A DNA stretch of 64,000 nucleotides, from assembly GCA_039707465.1 (NCBI GenBank), contig CM077643.1, positions 323,211,919 through 323,275,918 on the forward strand, read 5' to 3'. The stretch is from Rhabdophis nuchalis. Lineage: Eukaryota; Chordata; Lepidosauria; Squamata; Natricidae. Position 1 is the first letter of the stretch. Each line of letters opens with the position of its first letter. Positions 1 through 11,679 of this stretch are shown in pieces. Position numbers and translations under genes: made by a program. The notes below the pieces were generated by a model. That model was not told the origin of the DNA and searched no databases. It saw nothing but the letters and a program-made list of their open reading frames with translations.

Positions 1-393
1 GGGTATAACTATAATATTCAATATAATTCTGTTTTTTTTATTTCTATTGCATTTAAAAGCGAACACTAGCAACTTAAATTGTGCATAGTAAACAACCAAT
101 ATAGATCTTTAATTTCATTCATTATACAATCCTTGTACCTGTACCAGCTAACTGCCATATATTGCATCATAGGATTCCTGAACACTTTTCAGTGGTAACA
201 CCATTGCAGTAATAAAGACTGTTGTTACTACAGTAGATGTAATGATGCAGAAGCACTCCTAACTACAGTTCCTTCCTATGAATCCAGTAGCAAATGAGGA
301 TCAGGGAGCACTTCCAGTCTTCGGATCTCTTACTTGGTGTTGATCCTCGGTCCTACCAACACCTGCCCTCAATTCTACATTACAACCAATTTA
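1..393. other. No recognisable feature
   Basis: AT-rich sequence. I see no repeat family, splice-flanked open frame or RNA gene here. Confidence 0.5.
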
Positions 394-776
394 CAAGTAG
401 TCCTCAACTTACAGGCATGCATATAGTGACCGTTCAAAGATACAGCAATACTAAAAAAAGTGACTTATGACATGCTTATGGCCGTTGTAGCATCTCCATG
501 ATGAAGTGATCAAAATTTGGACACATGGCAACAAGTATTTATGGCGGTTGCAATGTTCCAAGGTCATGTGATCACCTTTTGCGACCTGCTGGCAAGCAAA
601 GTCAATGGAGAAACCAGATTCATTTAACAACCATGGTACTAACATAACAACTACAGTAATTCCCTTAATGGTGTAGCAAGAAAGGTCATAAAATGGGGCA
701 AAACTCACTTAGCAACTGTCACGCTTAAATATGGAAAATTGGGGCTCAATTGTGGTTGTAAGTCAAGGACTATCTG
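394..776. mobile_element. Non-autonomous TA-flanked DNA transposon (copy 1)
   Basis: A 383-bp repeat that begins CAAGTAGTCCTCAACTTAC and ends with its approximate inverse, GTAAGTCAAGGACTATCTG, flanked on both sides by TA. TA duplication plus terminal inverted repeats is the hallmark of the Tc1/mariner superfamily. No transposase frame is present, so it is non-autonomous. Related copies lie at 13509-13896, 22523-22901 and 54618-55003. Assignment to the exact family is inference. Confidence 0.7.
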
Positions 777-3137
777 TAGAGTATTTGCATTACTCTATAA
801 TGTGGCTAATGCTGGATTTTTTTTTCTTAAAGAATGTTTCCACTTTGGACTCTAGTTTTTAATTTTGTCTTTTCTGCTTGTGTTTACAAACTTGGATATG
901 AAATGCATTCATGGTCCGTTGACAGTGGTAAATATGTAGCATTAGAGGTTTACCCTATTTTTTTAAAAAAATAGGAGTGGCATCAGAAAAACAAAGGCTA
1001 CAGTTTCTGAGTTTCAGAAAACAAATACATAAATCTGTTTCGATATGTTTGTTTGCAATAACAAAAATAGGCTTTGTTTAACAGGCTTGAGTTTCAGCAT
1101 ACATAACAAACATGCCTATCAGATTAGTATTTTCTATTCCATATTTGAGAAGGAGGGGAAAGACTTGTTAGTGGGAGTGGCCTTCCGGAAACACAGAAGG
1201 GAAGGGAGTGACTTCCTAGCATTAGGTTAGAAGTGAACATTGGGGACTTATCATTTCTGCATCAGCTTTCTCTGATCTGAGTACCCTCCAATCTATGAAT
1301 TTCAGAATCCAAAATCTTTGGTCATAGCCATACTGTCTGGGGGATTCTCTACACACACACATGTCCACATGGTTCTAATTTAGAACATAATTTAGCATAT
1401 ATACTATAATCCCTATTGTGTTTTTGGAGAAAATACTTTCCATTTCTGCCGATTGGCAGCTCACCCCAATGGCAGGTGACATGTGGCTTCCTTTTTAACT
1501 CAAGTAAAGGGAAGGGAAGTGAAAAGGGACTTGTTTCTGCTGTAATTAGAATATTCCACTTGCCATCTACTGACCTGCTGGAAGAGACAAACTAGAATAT
1601 CACCTTTGGTCAAAACAGGAGTACAGGAAACTCTTCTGTGGGTTGGTTCAAACAGAAATCCTTTTGAACTTTGGAAAGGAATTTAATTGGCTTGAGTTTG
1701 ATGAATAAACATGGCTTTATTTGTAGTGAGTTCCTTGGTCTGTTTTGATTTTTGAATTCTTCTTTGTTGGGACCCTGAAATGTAAAGCGATATTGGGTTG
1801 TCTGTTTAGGTTCACTCTGAGCCTTGGCTTACAGTAAATATGAGTTTTGTCCTACCAAAGTATCACTTTACACAAATCTGCCTTTGTGAAGCTCAGCAAA
1901 TAAACCTTTCTAGCATATAAACCCCAAACTGCTGATTTGTTTACTGTTAAATATTTACTGTGAAGCACTGTGGACTATTAAGAACTGGTTATTCTAGTTT
2001 GTCTCTTCCAGCAAATGCTGTAGTTTGTAAGATCTTTCTTATTTTCAGTCCTCTTGTCTGTGCTACATCTTTGATTAGGCAGGAAGGACTAACGTGTGCT
2101 CTAATCTTTAACACACACATAATATAACTGTATTTTCAAAATAAATAGCACTGCATTCTGGTGGGAAAAGGGAACACAGAACTAATATTCTATATATTTG
2201 ATGTCAGTTAAACTGACTGAAGATAACTGAACTTACAATCTCTTTGGAAGAACTGGTCAATCAAAGATCTCTTAATAGCCTACAAATTTCTATGGTCTTA
2301 GGCAACGGGGTAGCATTTTTACAAATGGAATAAAATAGTTACTTTAAGATGTTTCACTTTCAGCACAAAGTGAATTAATTTTATCAGAATGTCCAAAGCA
2401 GGCGAACAGTAACTTAAAGCTTTCTATCACCATATCCTTGCTTTAGTATTCTCTTTTGTTAACATGCTTATAATAAATTAAACTCAATTTGATCTTTTGC
2501 TAGATAATTTGGTACGGTAAAATTAAGCTATCTCTACCTAGGGAGCTTCATAGCTAAACAAGCATCTTCATCCAATTTTTGGTAATCAAAATTCAATTCT
2601 GCCAGCTATGCCATGTTAGTGCTGCCAATAACCTTAAAATTGTATGTGGTTGTAGTAAAGGTTCTTGTAGGGCTGAGGAAGAAGACATCTTTATTACGGT
2701 CAAAGACCCGCAATAGACATTACATTTTTACAATATTTTTAAAAAGTACTGACATTAAAAGTGGATAAAAGCATCCTTTTTTAGAAAATACATGCTCTCA
2801 AATTATTCGGGTCACTTCCTGGTTTATGTGGGTAGAAAGTCGATAAGTATGGGACTAGATATAATCGTCCAGAAATTGTTAGAGATATCCAAATAATTGG
2901 TACAAGATGACAACTATAATTCTGTAACCATTTTTTTTCTTGTGGACATTGCAGCAACACAGAATTTTGCCACTGCATATGTGGCAGCCAGATTTCCGTC
3001 CTGGAGGAGAAAGACTACTTAAAAATTGTCTTCCCTCCCTGGCAATTTCTCTAATAAGGGGAGAATAGTCCTTGTAGGGCTCATTATGCTATCTGATTGC
3101 ATTATGTTGACTGGAAATAGCTTCTACATCTGCCATT
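777..3137. other. Unannotated, repeat-poor stretch
   Basis: Apart from a short (CA)n run near 1352-1361, I see no interspersed repeat, no convincing exon and no RNA gene. It could be intron or intergenic sequence upstream of the gene at 5-13 kb. Confidence 0.45.
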
Positions 3138-4287
3138 CTGGTTTAACACAGCTCAGGGGTCGGTCCTCTCGCCTCTCCTGTTCAACACATACATGAAGCC
3201 GCTGGGTGAGATCATCCGTGGTTTTGGGGTAGAGTACCATCTCTACGCTGATGACACTCAGCTGTATATATCTACCCCAAACCACCCCAAACCACCCCAA
3301 TGATGCCGTAGCGGTGATGTGCCAGTGCCTGGAAGCCGTGCGGATCTGGATGGGAAGTAACGGACTCAGGCTCAACCCGACCAAGATCGAGTGGCTGTGG
3401 TTTCCGGCTGCCCGATTCAACCAGCTCACTCCATCGCTGGCCATAGGGGGCGAACATCTTGCCCCTGTGGATGGGGCGCGCAATTTGGGTGTCCTCCTGG
3501 ATGCCCGGCTGTCCATGGAAGATCAAGTGACAGCTGTGGCCAGGAGGGCGTTTTACCAGGTCCGCCTGGTCCGCCAATTGCGCCCCCTATTGGATCGGGA
3601 TGGCCTTTGCACAGTCACTCATGCGCTCGTGACATCCCGACTGGACTATTGTAACTCTCTCTACATGGGGCTCCCCTTGAGGTGCACCCGGAGACTTCAG
3701 CTAGTCCAGAATGCAGCCGCGCGAGCAATTATGGGAACCTCAAGGTTTACCCATGTAACACCGCTCTTGCGCGAGCTGCACTGGCTGCCTGTCGTCTTCC
3801 GGGTGCGCTTCAAGGTGTTAGTCATCATCTTTAAAGCGCTCCATGGCTCGGGACCTAGCTATCTGCGGGATCGGATCCTGCCTCATACATCCTCACGGCC
3901 GATTCGCTCCCACAGAGAGGGACTTCTCCGGGTGCCGTCCACTAGACTTTGTCAGCGGGCGACGCCCAGGGGAAGGGCTCTCTCTGTGGCGGGCCCAGCC
4001 CTCTGGAACGACCTGCCCCCCGACATTAGAACGACCACGGACCTCCGCTCCTTCCGTCTAAAATTAAAAACACATCTTTTCTGTCTGGCCGGCCTAGGAT
4101 AGTCTCTCTGTCTTTTGGGGTATTATATTTAATTGGGAATGTTATTTTAGTTTAACTTAGTTTTAATGGGGATTTTTAGCACAGGTATAGGTTTAATTTG
4201 TTTTTAAATGTTTGTATATTTGCTGTTTTTTATTCTTCCTGTGCACCGCCCCGAGTCCCTATGGGGAGAGGGAGCGGTCTACAAGTA
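3138..4287 (+). pseudogene. L2-like LINE fragment, reverse transcriptase C-terminal half
   Basis: This is a 5'-truncated non-LTR retrotransposon. The reverse transcriptase palm motif YADD is encoded at 3244-3255, but that frame stops soon after. The remaining pol C-terminus (about 280 codons, 3251-4102, ending in the family-typical 'LKTHLF' motif) is open in the next frame. The shift falls in a short ACCCCAAACC tandem repeat at 3275-3300, suggesting slippage. The C-terminal block matches the L2 clade of the CR1 group as I know it (LQLVQNAAAR, LHWLPV, AFSVAGP-LWNDLPP-type motifs). A 3' UTR with a conserved GCACCGCCCCGAGTCCCT hairpin follows and runs into an (ATT)n tail. It is inactive because of truncation and frameshift. 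Confidence 0.85.
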
Positions 4288-4326
4288 TTAAATATTATTA
4301 TTATATTATTATATTATTATTTTATT
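4288..4326. repeat. (ATT)n tail of the L2-like LINE
   Basis: Imperfect ATT/TTA repeats directly continue the LINE 3' end, as expected for a tail-primed insertion. Confidence 0.8.
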
Positions 4327-4433
4327 TGCCAGGTAGATGGGTCTGCGTCACCACTACATTTGGAAACAGCTATATATTATGTGTTTTATTAAAAACACTC
4401 TCATACCGACATCCAGACAACTAAAGTATAGGG

Positions 4434-4536
4434 CAGGGGTCTGCAAAGTTGGCTCTTTTAAGACTGGTAGACTTCAACTCCCAGAATTCCCCAACCAGTC
4501 CACCAGTCTTAAAAGAGCCAACTTTGCAGACCCCTG
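4434..4536. mobile_element. hAT-type foldback MITE, TSD GTATAGGG
   Basis: The 103-bp element starts CAGGGGTCTGCAAAG and ends with its inverse. It is flanked by a perfect 8-bp duplication GTATAGGG (4426-4433 and 4537-4544). Eight-base duplications and CAGGGG-type termini indicate the hAT superfamily. Almost the whole element is one hairpin. Confidence 0.9.
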
Positions 4537-5068
4537 GTATAGGGACATAGGCCATGTGTCATATTGGCCTACATATATCATAGGACATAACTGTAACAAT
4601 AAACAAGAACTCCTATTAATACCAGTGAATCTAATTGGAAGCCCACAAACAAGACATGAGCACAATGGCAATTTCCCTGCCATGTTCCCTAGCAGTTCTT
4701 GACCAAACTATAGTTAGACTACAGGCCTGGATGGTTCTGAAATTGGATGGATGGATGGGGATGGATGGATGATGAATTTGCTTCCTTAGTAGCCTGGAAA
4801 TTCCATGTGATGTATTCCAGCCATATCCGAGTTGCAGGATGATAGTGCACAGGATTCATGCTTGTTGGAAGAAGCCAGTAAGACACATTATTGCATTTCT
4901 TCCAAATCTTGTTGCAAAACATGGAACTACTACATTTTTTTCTTTTCATGCCAAGCTATCAAGATTAGAATGCATTGTATTAAAATGTAAAATTCTACCA
5001 TTCTTACCTACAGGAACCGTATTAAATGCCAATAATTATGCTGCTCCCCCTTTTTCTCTTTTTAACAG
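4537..5068. other. Unannotated; short (GGAT)n at 4742-4772
   Basis: Only a short GGAT microsatellite is recognisable. The stretch ends in a pyrimidine tract and AG that would serve the candidate exon at 5069. Confidence 0.45.
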
Positions 5069-5125
5069 CTTGCCCAAATTGATTCAAGAGCAGTACAGCT
5101 TGGTTCGCTCTTTGTCCGGGGCCTT
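5069..5125 (+). CDS. Possible upstream coding exon of the unnamed host gene
   Basis: A pyrimidine tract ending in ACAG precedes 5069, with an in-frame stop just upstream. The frame starting at 5069 stays open for 96 codons to a TGA at 5354. A GTGTGT donor-like site after 5125 would give a 57-bp, phase-0 exon that joins in frame to the exon at 7542. The alternative is a longer terminal exon running to the stop, with AATAAA near 5333. I do not recognise the peptide. This is an inference from splice signals and frame only, and could be chance. Confidence 0.25.
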
Positions 5126-5577
5126 GGTGTGTTGCTGATGACCAATAGTGCCTGTGGTTTCCCCTTTCAAATGGATGATATGATGGCATGGCATGTATTT
5201 GATGGGAAACTTTTTCAAGAGAAATACCACCAAGCTCATAGAGGATGCCCTTTATATCAGCTCCTGGAACACAATGCAAGTATTCAGTCTTGGTTTTACA
5301 TTAAGGAAAACCTTTTTGGACTTAAAAGGATGAATAAAATGTGTGTATATGTATGATGTACTGAATATATCACACCTAGCCCCAGGAGCCTCCCAGAGTT
5401 GCCTGACTAACGTTTGGTTAATATAGAGAAATGGACCTCAACTTTAGTCATAATTAGAGGCAACATTATTAATTCGGTGGGACACAAGTTTGTCACAATC
5501 TTCTCTTAGCATTACTAATCAGGGTACTAGTTTTAGAAGTGCTGTACAGTTATGGAATATTTGTGATCTCTTCAGAT

Positions 5578-5869
5578 CAGAGGTGGTATTCAGCAGTTTC
5601 TGACCAGTTCAGGAGAACCGGTAGCGGAAATTTTGAATAGTTCGGAGAACTGGTAAATACCTCTGACTGGCCTTGCCCCCATCTATTCTCTGCCTCCCCA
5701 GTCCCAGCTGATCAGGAGGGAATGGGGATTTTGAGGTAACCTTTCTCTGGAGTGGGGAGGGAATGGAGATTTTACAGTATCCTCCCCCCACCATGCCCAC
5801 CAAACCACACCCCCCCCACCAAGCCATGCCCACAGAACCGGCAGTAAAAAAAATTGAATCCCACCACTG
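5578..5869. mobile_element. Non-autonomous hAT element, imperfect TSD CTTCAGAT/CTTCATAT
   Basis: The termini are CAGAGGTGGTATTCA and the inverse TTGAATCCCACCACTG. The flanking octamers (5570-5577 and 5870-5877) match at 7 of 8 positions. It contains the 'gagaaccggtagc' type sequence also seen at 16400, 16950 and 21428, so these form one hAT family. Confidence 0.75.
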
Positions 5870-5924
5870 CTTCATATACTTTGAAAAGTATTCTATGTTT
5901 TTAAAAGATAGACTAGATCATCAT

Positions 5925-6035
5925 TTCTCAACTATGGCAACTATAAAATGTTTGGACTTCAACTCTCAGAATTCTGGGAATTGAATTCTGGAGATCTTTA
6001 AGTGGCTAAGATCAAGAAACACTGGCTGAGCTATT
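5925..6035. mobile_element. Degraded foldback MITE remnant
   Basis: The 'acttcaactctcagaattctggga' style core of the foldback hAT family is recognisable, but the termini and target duplication are not clear. An old copy. Confidence 0.4.
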
Positions 6036-6867
6036 TAAAGGCTGAAATGTTGATGCAAAGATAACTGTCCACTGAAGAGTTGATATGTAGATATTTCAGG
6101 ATGTTTCATGAAAGTAAACAAAACACTTCTATGTGAAATAACTCTTCGGTTAAAAAAGCCCAGGCTTTTCTAAATTAAAACTAGCCTTTTAAGAAACCAG
6201 GAGCTGTTTGCGCATAGTTCGAAATCATGATTCCGTAGTTGATGAGTGAAGCTAAGATTCATGCTCCCCATTTCAATCTTTTCCTTGGGCATGAGGAAGA
6301 TTAAATTAAAAAAACTATTGAGTTTTCATTCATTCTGTCAGGTTTGTCTTGATTTGGGCATTTAGGAAAGAAAGACTCCCTTTTTGACTCCCTTTTTGAA
6401 GTGAAAGTTTTACTTTTACTAAAGTCAAGTGGTTACAGCATAAGGGAAGCAGGATCTGAATATTCCCACGCAAAGCATGCATTTTTCCCTCTATCCTGGC
6501 CCTTCCCCCTTGACCAGTCTATCAGTGTCCAATGATATTCGAATTAGATATTTTGGAAATGGCTTTGAGATTTGGTGCCTCTTTGCTAGAGCTTTGCATT
6601 CCATTCTCAAGGCTCCATCCTTCATTGGCCAGTCTGTTCTAGTTTGACACCTCTGGTTCCTGTCACCCCCTTTATACCTTCTACCTCCCCAATCTCCCCC
6701 TCCCTGTATTTTATGGCAGGATGCCAGTGAAGCAAAGTATGTTGAAGATGGCAGACCTGACACATTCATAATTAGACCTATTTTTTTCAGCTATTTTTAA
6801 AAAATGAAGTCATACCTTGAATTGGATGTGCAGAACATGGGAAGAGAAAAGTAGACAAGCTGCTTCA
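6036..6867. other. Unannotated stretch
   Basis: No feature that I can support. If 5069 is an exon, this is intronic. Confidence 0.45.
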
Positions 6868-6875
6868 GTCTAATC

Positions 6876-7385
6876 CAGTGTTTCTCAAACTTGGGAACTT
6901 TAAAGTTTTAAAAAGCCCATGTTGCCTAAAGAATTTTGGGAGTTGAAATCCTCCCATTGTCAGACCCGGAAGCCATCTTTTACCTTTTGGACTTCAGGCC
7001 TGCCACATTTTCTACTATAGGAAAATGGGAGGGGGGATTATACAGAGTGTGGGTTATAGGTAGCCATAATAACATTCTTTCTTGGAAAGTCAAGGTCATC
7101 TGGCCCTGCAGCTGCAATGAGGTGACAGGGAGGCAACTCCTGGTTTGGATGTTACCTGATTGGATCATGTGATGGACATGTGGGTGCTGGGCAGGGGCTT
7201 GGACTTTCTTTTTGGTGGGGAAAACCTGGAAGCTTTCAGATTTGGGTTTTCCCAGATGTGCCAATATGACATCTCTAATAAAATGGAACTTTGAGGGCCC
7301 TCAAGCCTCGGAGTCTTCTTTCATTGGGGATGTTGCTTGGAACCCTGACACCCATCTTTAAAATAGTCAACCTTTAGAAAGGCTG
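6876..7385. mobile_element. hAT foldback MITE interrupted by a solo LTR
   Basis: The left end CAGTGTTTCTCAAAC and right end AACCTTTAGAAAGGCTG are inverted, flanked by GTCTAATC (6868-6875) and GTCTAACC (7386-7393), 7 of 8 identical. Without the LTR and one copy of its 5-bp duplication the element is about 112 bp, like the other foldback MITEs here. Confidence 0.7.
6958..7350 (+). mobile_element. Solo LTR, 5-bp TSD CCCAT
   Basis: A 393-bp segment starts TGTCAGACCC, ends ACCCTGACA (TG...CA) and is flanked by CCCAT on both sides (6953-6957 and 7351-7355). It contains an AATAAA signal near 7278 in plus orientation, followed by a short R/U5-like stretch. No internal retroviral sequence remains, so it is the product of LTR-LTR recombination. 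Whether it comes from an endogenous retrovirus or another LTR element cannot be decided. It lies upstream of the 7542 exon in the same orientation as the gene, so its poly(A) signal could matter. Confidence 0.8.
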
Positions 7386-7541
7386 GTCTAACCATATTTT
7401 GTTTTTTTCTTTGGTGGAGTGGTAACTATGGTTACTAGCACATACTTTTATCTTTAAGATCTGAACCAAACTTTAATGATTTCATTTTAATTTGACTCAA
7501 ATGAAAATTTCTCAGAATTACCAATATTATTTCACCTGTAG

Positions 7542-7650
7542 GAGTTACGATGCACAAAGTTTCAGAACCTGTTGGACCTGATTTGCAAAGCAAGCATAGC
7601 AAATGGGAGGAAAATCCAGAGCAGACCAAGACCAAGCAGCTTCATGATAA
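7542..7650 (+). CDS. Coding exon of an unnamed spliced gene (109 bp)
   Basis: A pyrimidine-rich acceptor ending CCTGTAG precedes the exon and a strong GTAAGT donor follows it. Read from its first base the exon is open for 36 codons and leaves one nucleotide. This phase joins in frame to the next exon at 8636 and stays open through the third. A second frame, offset by two bases, is also open here but stops inside the next exon. The peptide in the preferred frame contains an 'FQNLLDLICKASI' segment followed by an Arg/Ser/Pro-rich part. I do not recognise the gene. The splice signals are seen directly; coding status is inferred from frame continuity across four exons. Confidence 0.6.
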
Positions 7651-8082
7651 GTAAGTACTACCTGAACTCTTCAGAAAATCCACTGCATGTGACTCATGAT
7701 AATATAAACATCTCTGCCAAGACATAAGATCCAATGATACAAGACTTCGCAGATAAAACGTTGATGTGCTGTAGTCCAGCAGCATTTGTTATAAAAACTG
7801 AATAGTCATGGAAGATGTAAATTGGAAATAAATATTGTATTTGTTTTCCTGGGTATATTGAATTCCATGCAAAAGAACCAGTGTGCTCCATGTACATGTG
7901 AGAATGTGTTCTTTCAGAAAAAGATATATGCATTCTTCATGTAGGACAGCATGCACTCAGAGTATACCAAATCTTGCTTATAAAAGAATTTGATAAAATC
8001 TTAATTTGCTTGAAACATGTCTATAATAAATCTCACCTCTATTGCTTCTATATTTTAAAGACGCAGTAGTTTTATGTTATAA
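7651..8082. other. Intron, no repeat recognised
   Basis: Intronic sequence between the 7542 and 8636 exons, before the SINE. Nothing else is supported. Confidence 0.5.
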
Positions 8083-8503
8083 GGGATGCAGTGGCTCAGT
8101 GGTTAAGACGCTGAGCTTGTCAATTCAGAAAGGTCGGCAGTTCGAATCCCTAGCGCCGCATAATGGAGTGAGCTCCCGTTACTTGTCCCAGCTTCTGCCA
8201 ACCTAGCAGTTTAAAACAGGGGTCTCCAACCTTTGCAACTTTAAGCCTGAAGGACTTCAACTCCCAGACTTCTCCAGCCAGCAAAGCCTTCAGACTTAAA
8301 GTTGCAAAGGTTGGAGACTCCTGGTTTAAAAGCATGTAAAAATGCAAGTAGAAAAATAGGAATCACCTTTGGTGGGAAGATAACATTGCGTTCCGTGCAT
8401 GTTTGGCATTTAGTCATGCTGGCCACATGACCACGGAGATGAGCACCACCCCCTAGAGTCGGGAACGACTAGCACATATGTGTAAGGGGAACCCTTACCT
8501 TTA
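8083..8503 (+). mobile_element. tRNA-headed squamate SINE with Bov-B-like tail, split by a MITE
   Basis: The 5' head has a Pol III A box (tggctcagtggttaaga) and B box (cagttcgaatccc). The 3' part ends 'gggaacgactagcacatatg', resembling the Bov-B LINE 3' end that mobilises Sauria-type SINEs. A foldback MITE with its own target duplication sits inside at 8217-8323. Confidence 0.75.
8217..8323. mobile_element. hAT-type foldback MITE, TSD GTTTAAAA
   Basis: A 107-bp hairpin starts CAGGGGTCTCCAACC and ends GGTTGGAGACTCCTG. The 8-bp duplication GTTTAAAA is perfect (8209-8216 and 8324-8331). It is nested in the SINE and so is younger than it. Confidence 0.9.
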
Positions 8504-8635
8504 ACTATATGTTCCATTTTTTTCCATTCTAGCTTAAAAACAGGATACCAACTGTTTCTTTTATAGAAACTTCATTGTAAATATAAATGTGGGGAGACTT
8601 TTTCTTTAGTGTATTATGTCCAATATTTTCTTTAG

Positions 8636-8773
8636 GGAAGCACGGAAGGGGCAGAGGTTCTCACCGGAGGCTTCTGAGCAGAAATCCATCTCATTCTTAT
8701 CAGCCCCAGTGCAGGGAAAGCCAGTGGAGAGAGCCTCCACAAACTGGTTCCTTCTCTGAATTTCAGCCCTCAG
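8636..8773 (+). CDS. Coding exon of the unnamed spliced gene (138 bp)
   Basis: The acceptor (ATTTTCTTTAG) and donor (CAG/GTAAAA) are good. In the frame carried from the 7542 exon, the exon is fully open. It encodes a basic, Arg/Gly/Ser-rich start (KHGRGRGSHRRLL) followed by a Gln/Pro/Ser-rich stretch, typical of a disordered tail. It leaves one base at the donor. That base splices in frame to the 58-bp exon at 12198, or directly to the last exon at 13137, so two C-termini are possible. The alternative frame meets a TGA at 8758. I cannot assign a family. Confidence 0.65.
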
Positions 8774-9436
8774 GTAAAAACAAAATTACACAAAACTGAA
8801 ATACCAAGCTACATTTTTAACATTTATTTATTTACACTTTACAAGTTCAAGTATGAGTCAAGATCTTCCCCTGAGAATGGTCAATTGATTTTTATACAGT
8901 GAAAATAATGAATAAACAAGAAGAGGGTTCATTTTAATTATAAGGCAAAGCTAACATTTTTATGACCAAAATGACCACATCAAAACAAAGTTATCTTATT
9001 CCAGCGTATCTTTTTTTCTCACATATTAGCAGGATTTCCCAGGTTAAGCAAAGACATTCTGTGTTTGTTTTGTATCAAATTCTTAAGGAATTTCACTAGC
9101 CAGCCCACCAATTGCCTGCTTTCTCTTGTCCTAATTTGTTCCTCAGTTCAGTAAAGCTTTTGTCCGAATCTCTGTTGAATGGTTCTTGGACATACTTGAA
9201 AGTGAGCTCTGAATTGCAGTAAAGGCGGTTCCCACTTTCAAGCCTGAGTTTTCTTCAGTTTTTCAATGGGACAATTAAAATATCACACTTAATTGTCTGC
9301 AATTTGGCTCTGTAATTGTCTGTAGTTGGCAGCCTTATATTAGTCCTCTTAAAACATCAAGCTTAGAGCATCTGTTAATTTATCAGCTGAAATGACAAAA
9401 GTGTGATTTACCATTTTAAACAACAGTCTGATCAAG

Positions 9437-9438
<2 letters not shown>
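8774..9438. other. Intron, AT-rich, no repeat recognised
   Basis: No interspersed repeat or coding signal recognised between the exon and the (CT)n run. Confidence 0.45.

Positions 9439-9510
<72 letters not shown>
9439..9510. repeat. (CT)36 microsatellite
   Basis: An uninterrupted TC/CT dinucleotide run of about 72 bp within an intron. Confidence 0.97.
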
Positions 9511-9512
<2 letters not shown>

Positions 9513-9848
9513 CACTTCTTAGCTGCTTTATGGGTTGAGAGAGAGGTGCAGTGGCAGAAAATGATATTAGTGAAAATATTTTTGTATAGTAACATTAGGA
9601 AGACTTTTTAATGGGCATAACATTTTAGCTTAACCTCCCTTCAAGCTCCTTGGAAGACTAGTAGAATTCACCTGGGACCTCCCAACTACTTTATCTCACT
9701 CTAATCATTCTAAAGACAGATTATCCCTCCATAATATTTTCGATAGACATTTATCTTACTTTTTGAAATAAAGGCCATGATGATGATTCCAAGAGTTGGA
9801 GTACCAATATACTTAGGTGGCCCCAGAATGGAGAAGGGTGATCTAGAG

Positions 9849-11085
9849 CAGGGGTCCCCAACCCCCGGGCCGCGGACCGGTGCCGGTCCGTGGCTGGGTG
9901 GGAGCCGGGCCGCAGGGCCGTAGAGGAGGAGGAGGCAGCCCCCTGGGCAAAGCGCGCGGGAGAACGCAGGCGGGGCTGTTCGCGCGCTTGAAGTGCACCT
10001 CTTCTCCCACCCTTGTCGACGGTGGGACTCCTGGGGGGGCAGGGAGAAAGGGACTCCGCAGCAGTCCTCCCTACCGGCCGCGGATTCCCTTCCTCCCTGC
10101 CCCCACAGAGCTTCCCCAACCGGCATGCCAGCTACTCGTCTTCTTCCAGAGGAGGTTCCTCCCCCGCCCTCCCCACGGAGCCTTCTCAGCTTCTGGAAGG
10201 AGCCTGACCGAGTGCACGAGCGACCAAGCGCAGCGGTGGCCGCCCGGGTGGGGCAGGCTAAGGCAAGCGAACGAGTCGAGCCGGGCTGAGGAGACTCCGC
10301 GGTGGGGGGGGGGGACGGGACGACGACAGACCAACAGAGAGAGGCATAGACACAGAGAGAGACGGGGAGGGAGGGAATCAGAGAGAGTGACACACACACA
10401 CACACACACAGACAGACAGAGCGGGAGGGAGAAAGATAGAGTGATTAAGTGCCTGAATGCGAGACAGACAGACACACACACACACAGAGTGACAGAGATG
10501 GGCGGACGAAGGAGAGAGAGACAGAAAGAAAAAGAGAGAAAGGGAAAGAAAGAAAAACAAAGTGGGAGAGAAAGAAAGACAGACAGAGAAAAAGAGAAAG
10601 AGACAAAGGAAAGAAAGAGAAAAAAAGAAAGAGAAAGAGGGAAAGAAAGAAAGAGACAGAAAGAGAGAGAGAAAGAAAGAGAGGGAGAGAGAAAGAGGGA
10701 AAGAAAGAAAAAATGAGAGAGAAAGAAAGAAATAGGGAAAGAAAGAGAAAGAGAGAAAGAAAGAGAGAAAGAGAAAGAAAGAGAGAAAGAAATAGAGAGA
10801 GAAAGAGAAAGAAAGAGGGAAGGAAAGAAAGAGACAGAGAAAGAGAGAGAAAGAGAGAAAGAAAGACAGAAGGAAAGAAAGAAAAAGAAAGAGAGAGAGA
10901 GAACTTATGACCACAATTGAGCCCAAAAGTTTGGTTGCTAACCAAGACCGTTGTTAAGTGAGTTTCACATTTTCCAAATTGGCCACGCCCACCCAGTCAC
11001 ATGACTGCTGAGCCACTCAGCCGGTCCGCAGAGTTTTCTTTAAAATGAAACCGGTCCCTGGTGCAAAAAAGGTTGGGGACCCCTG
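9849..11085. mobile_element. 1.24-kb non-autonomous hAT element with GC-rich core and (GA)n
   Basis: The termini CAGGGGTCCCCAACC and GGTTGGGGACCCCTG are perfect inverses, flanked by an exact 8-bp duplication ATCTAGAG (9841-9848 and 11086-11093). The left part (9865-10320) is GC- and CpG-rich. The centre (10320-10905) is an expanded purine (GA/GAAA) array with short (CA)n. The right part (10905-11085) contains a segment related to the end of the TA-flanked transposon family. Open frames through it are simple-repeat translations, not genes. Confidence 0.9.
10319..10905. repeat. (GA)n / (GAAA)n purine array inside the hAT element
   Basis: Nearly 600 bp of almost pure purine on the plus strand with CACA and CAGA interruptions near 10390-10490. 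Confidence 0.95.
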
Positions 11086-11093
11086 ATCTAGAG

Positions 11094-11258
11094 CAGTGGC
11101 TCTCAATCTTTTGGGCACCATGGACTGGTTCCATGGAGAGAGGTTTTTCCGGAGGGGGTGTTTCACGTACTGCCTACATACCAGGGAAGAGGTTTTACTT
11201 GTTTGAACGGCCCGGTATCTGGCACGCTGTGGCCCAGTTGGGGGGTTGGGGACCCTTG
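11094..11258. mobile_element. Small hAT element (165 bp), imperfect TSD
   Basis: It starts CAGTGGCTCTCAATC and ends GGTTGGGGACCCTTG. The flanking octamers ATCTAGAG and GTCTACAG match at 6 of 8. It belongs to the same family as the hAT element split by the Ty3/gypsy insertion at 56405-61672. The 1.2-kb element next door used its left flank as a target. Confidence 0.65.
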
Positions 11259-11453
11259 GTCTACAGACTTGCTGGGTAAGAGAGAAACTATATGTGGAAT
11301 ATTGGCTTTATTGTTTGTTATGTTACTTCCTCAATCCCTTTCTCCTCCCCTCTCTAAAAATGAACATCCTTCTCTCAGACTATAGATCACATGATCCATG
11401 ATAGAATCTACAATCTGTCCTTCCAGGTTTGTTTTCCCCCACTCATATCATTA

Positions 11454-11679
11454 CAGTGATCCCTCGTTTTTCGCGGCTTCATGTTTCGCGGCTTCAGTGC
11501 TTCGCGGGTTTTTAAAAAATACAGAAAAAAAATGCATCGGTAGGAGGCAAGCGCCCCCTAGTGCTTGCTTTAAACGATGTCCACCAACTCAAGTTTCCGG
11601 TGCGAATCCTACTTCGCGGTTTTTCAGTTTTCGCGGAAGGTTCCGATCCCCATTAACCACAAAAAACGAGGGATCACTG
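11454..11679. mobile_element. pogo/Tigger-like MITE, TA target duplication
   Basis: A 226-bp element starts CAGTGATCCCTCG and ends CGAGGGATCACTG, with TA on each side. CAGTG-type ends with TA duplication are typical of pogo/Tigger elements. There is no transposase frame. Confidence 0.85.
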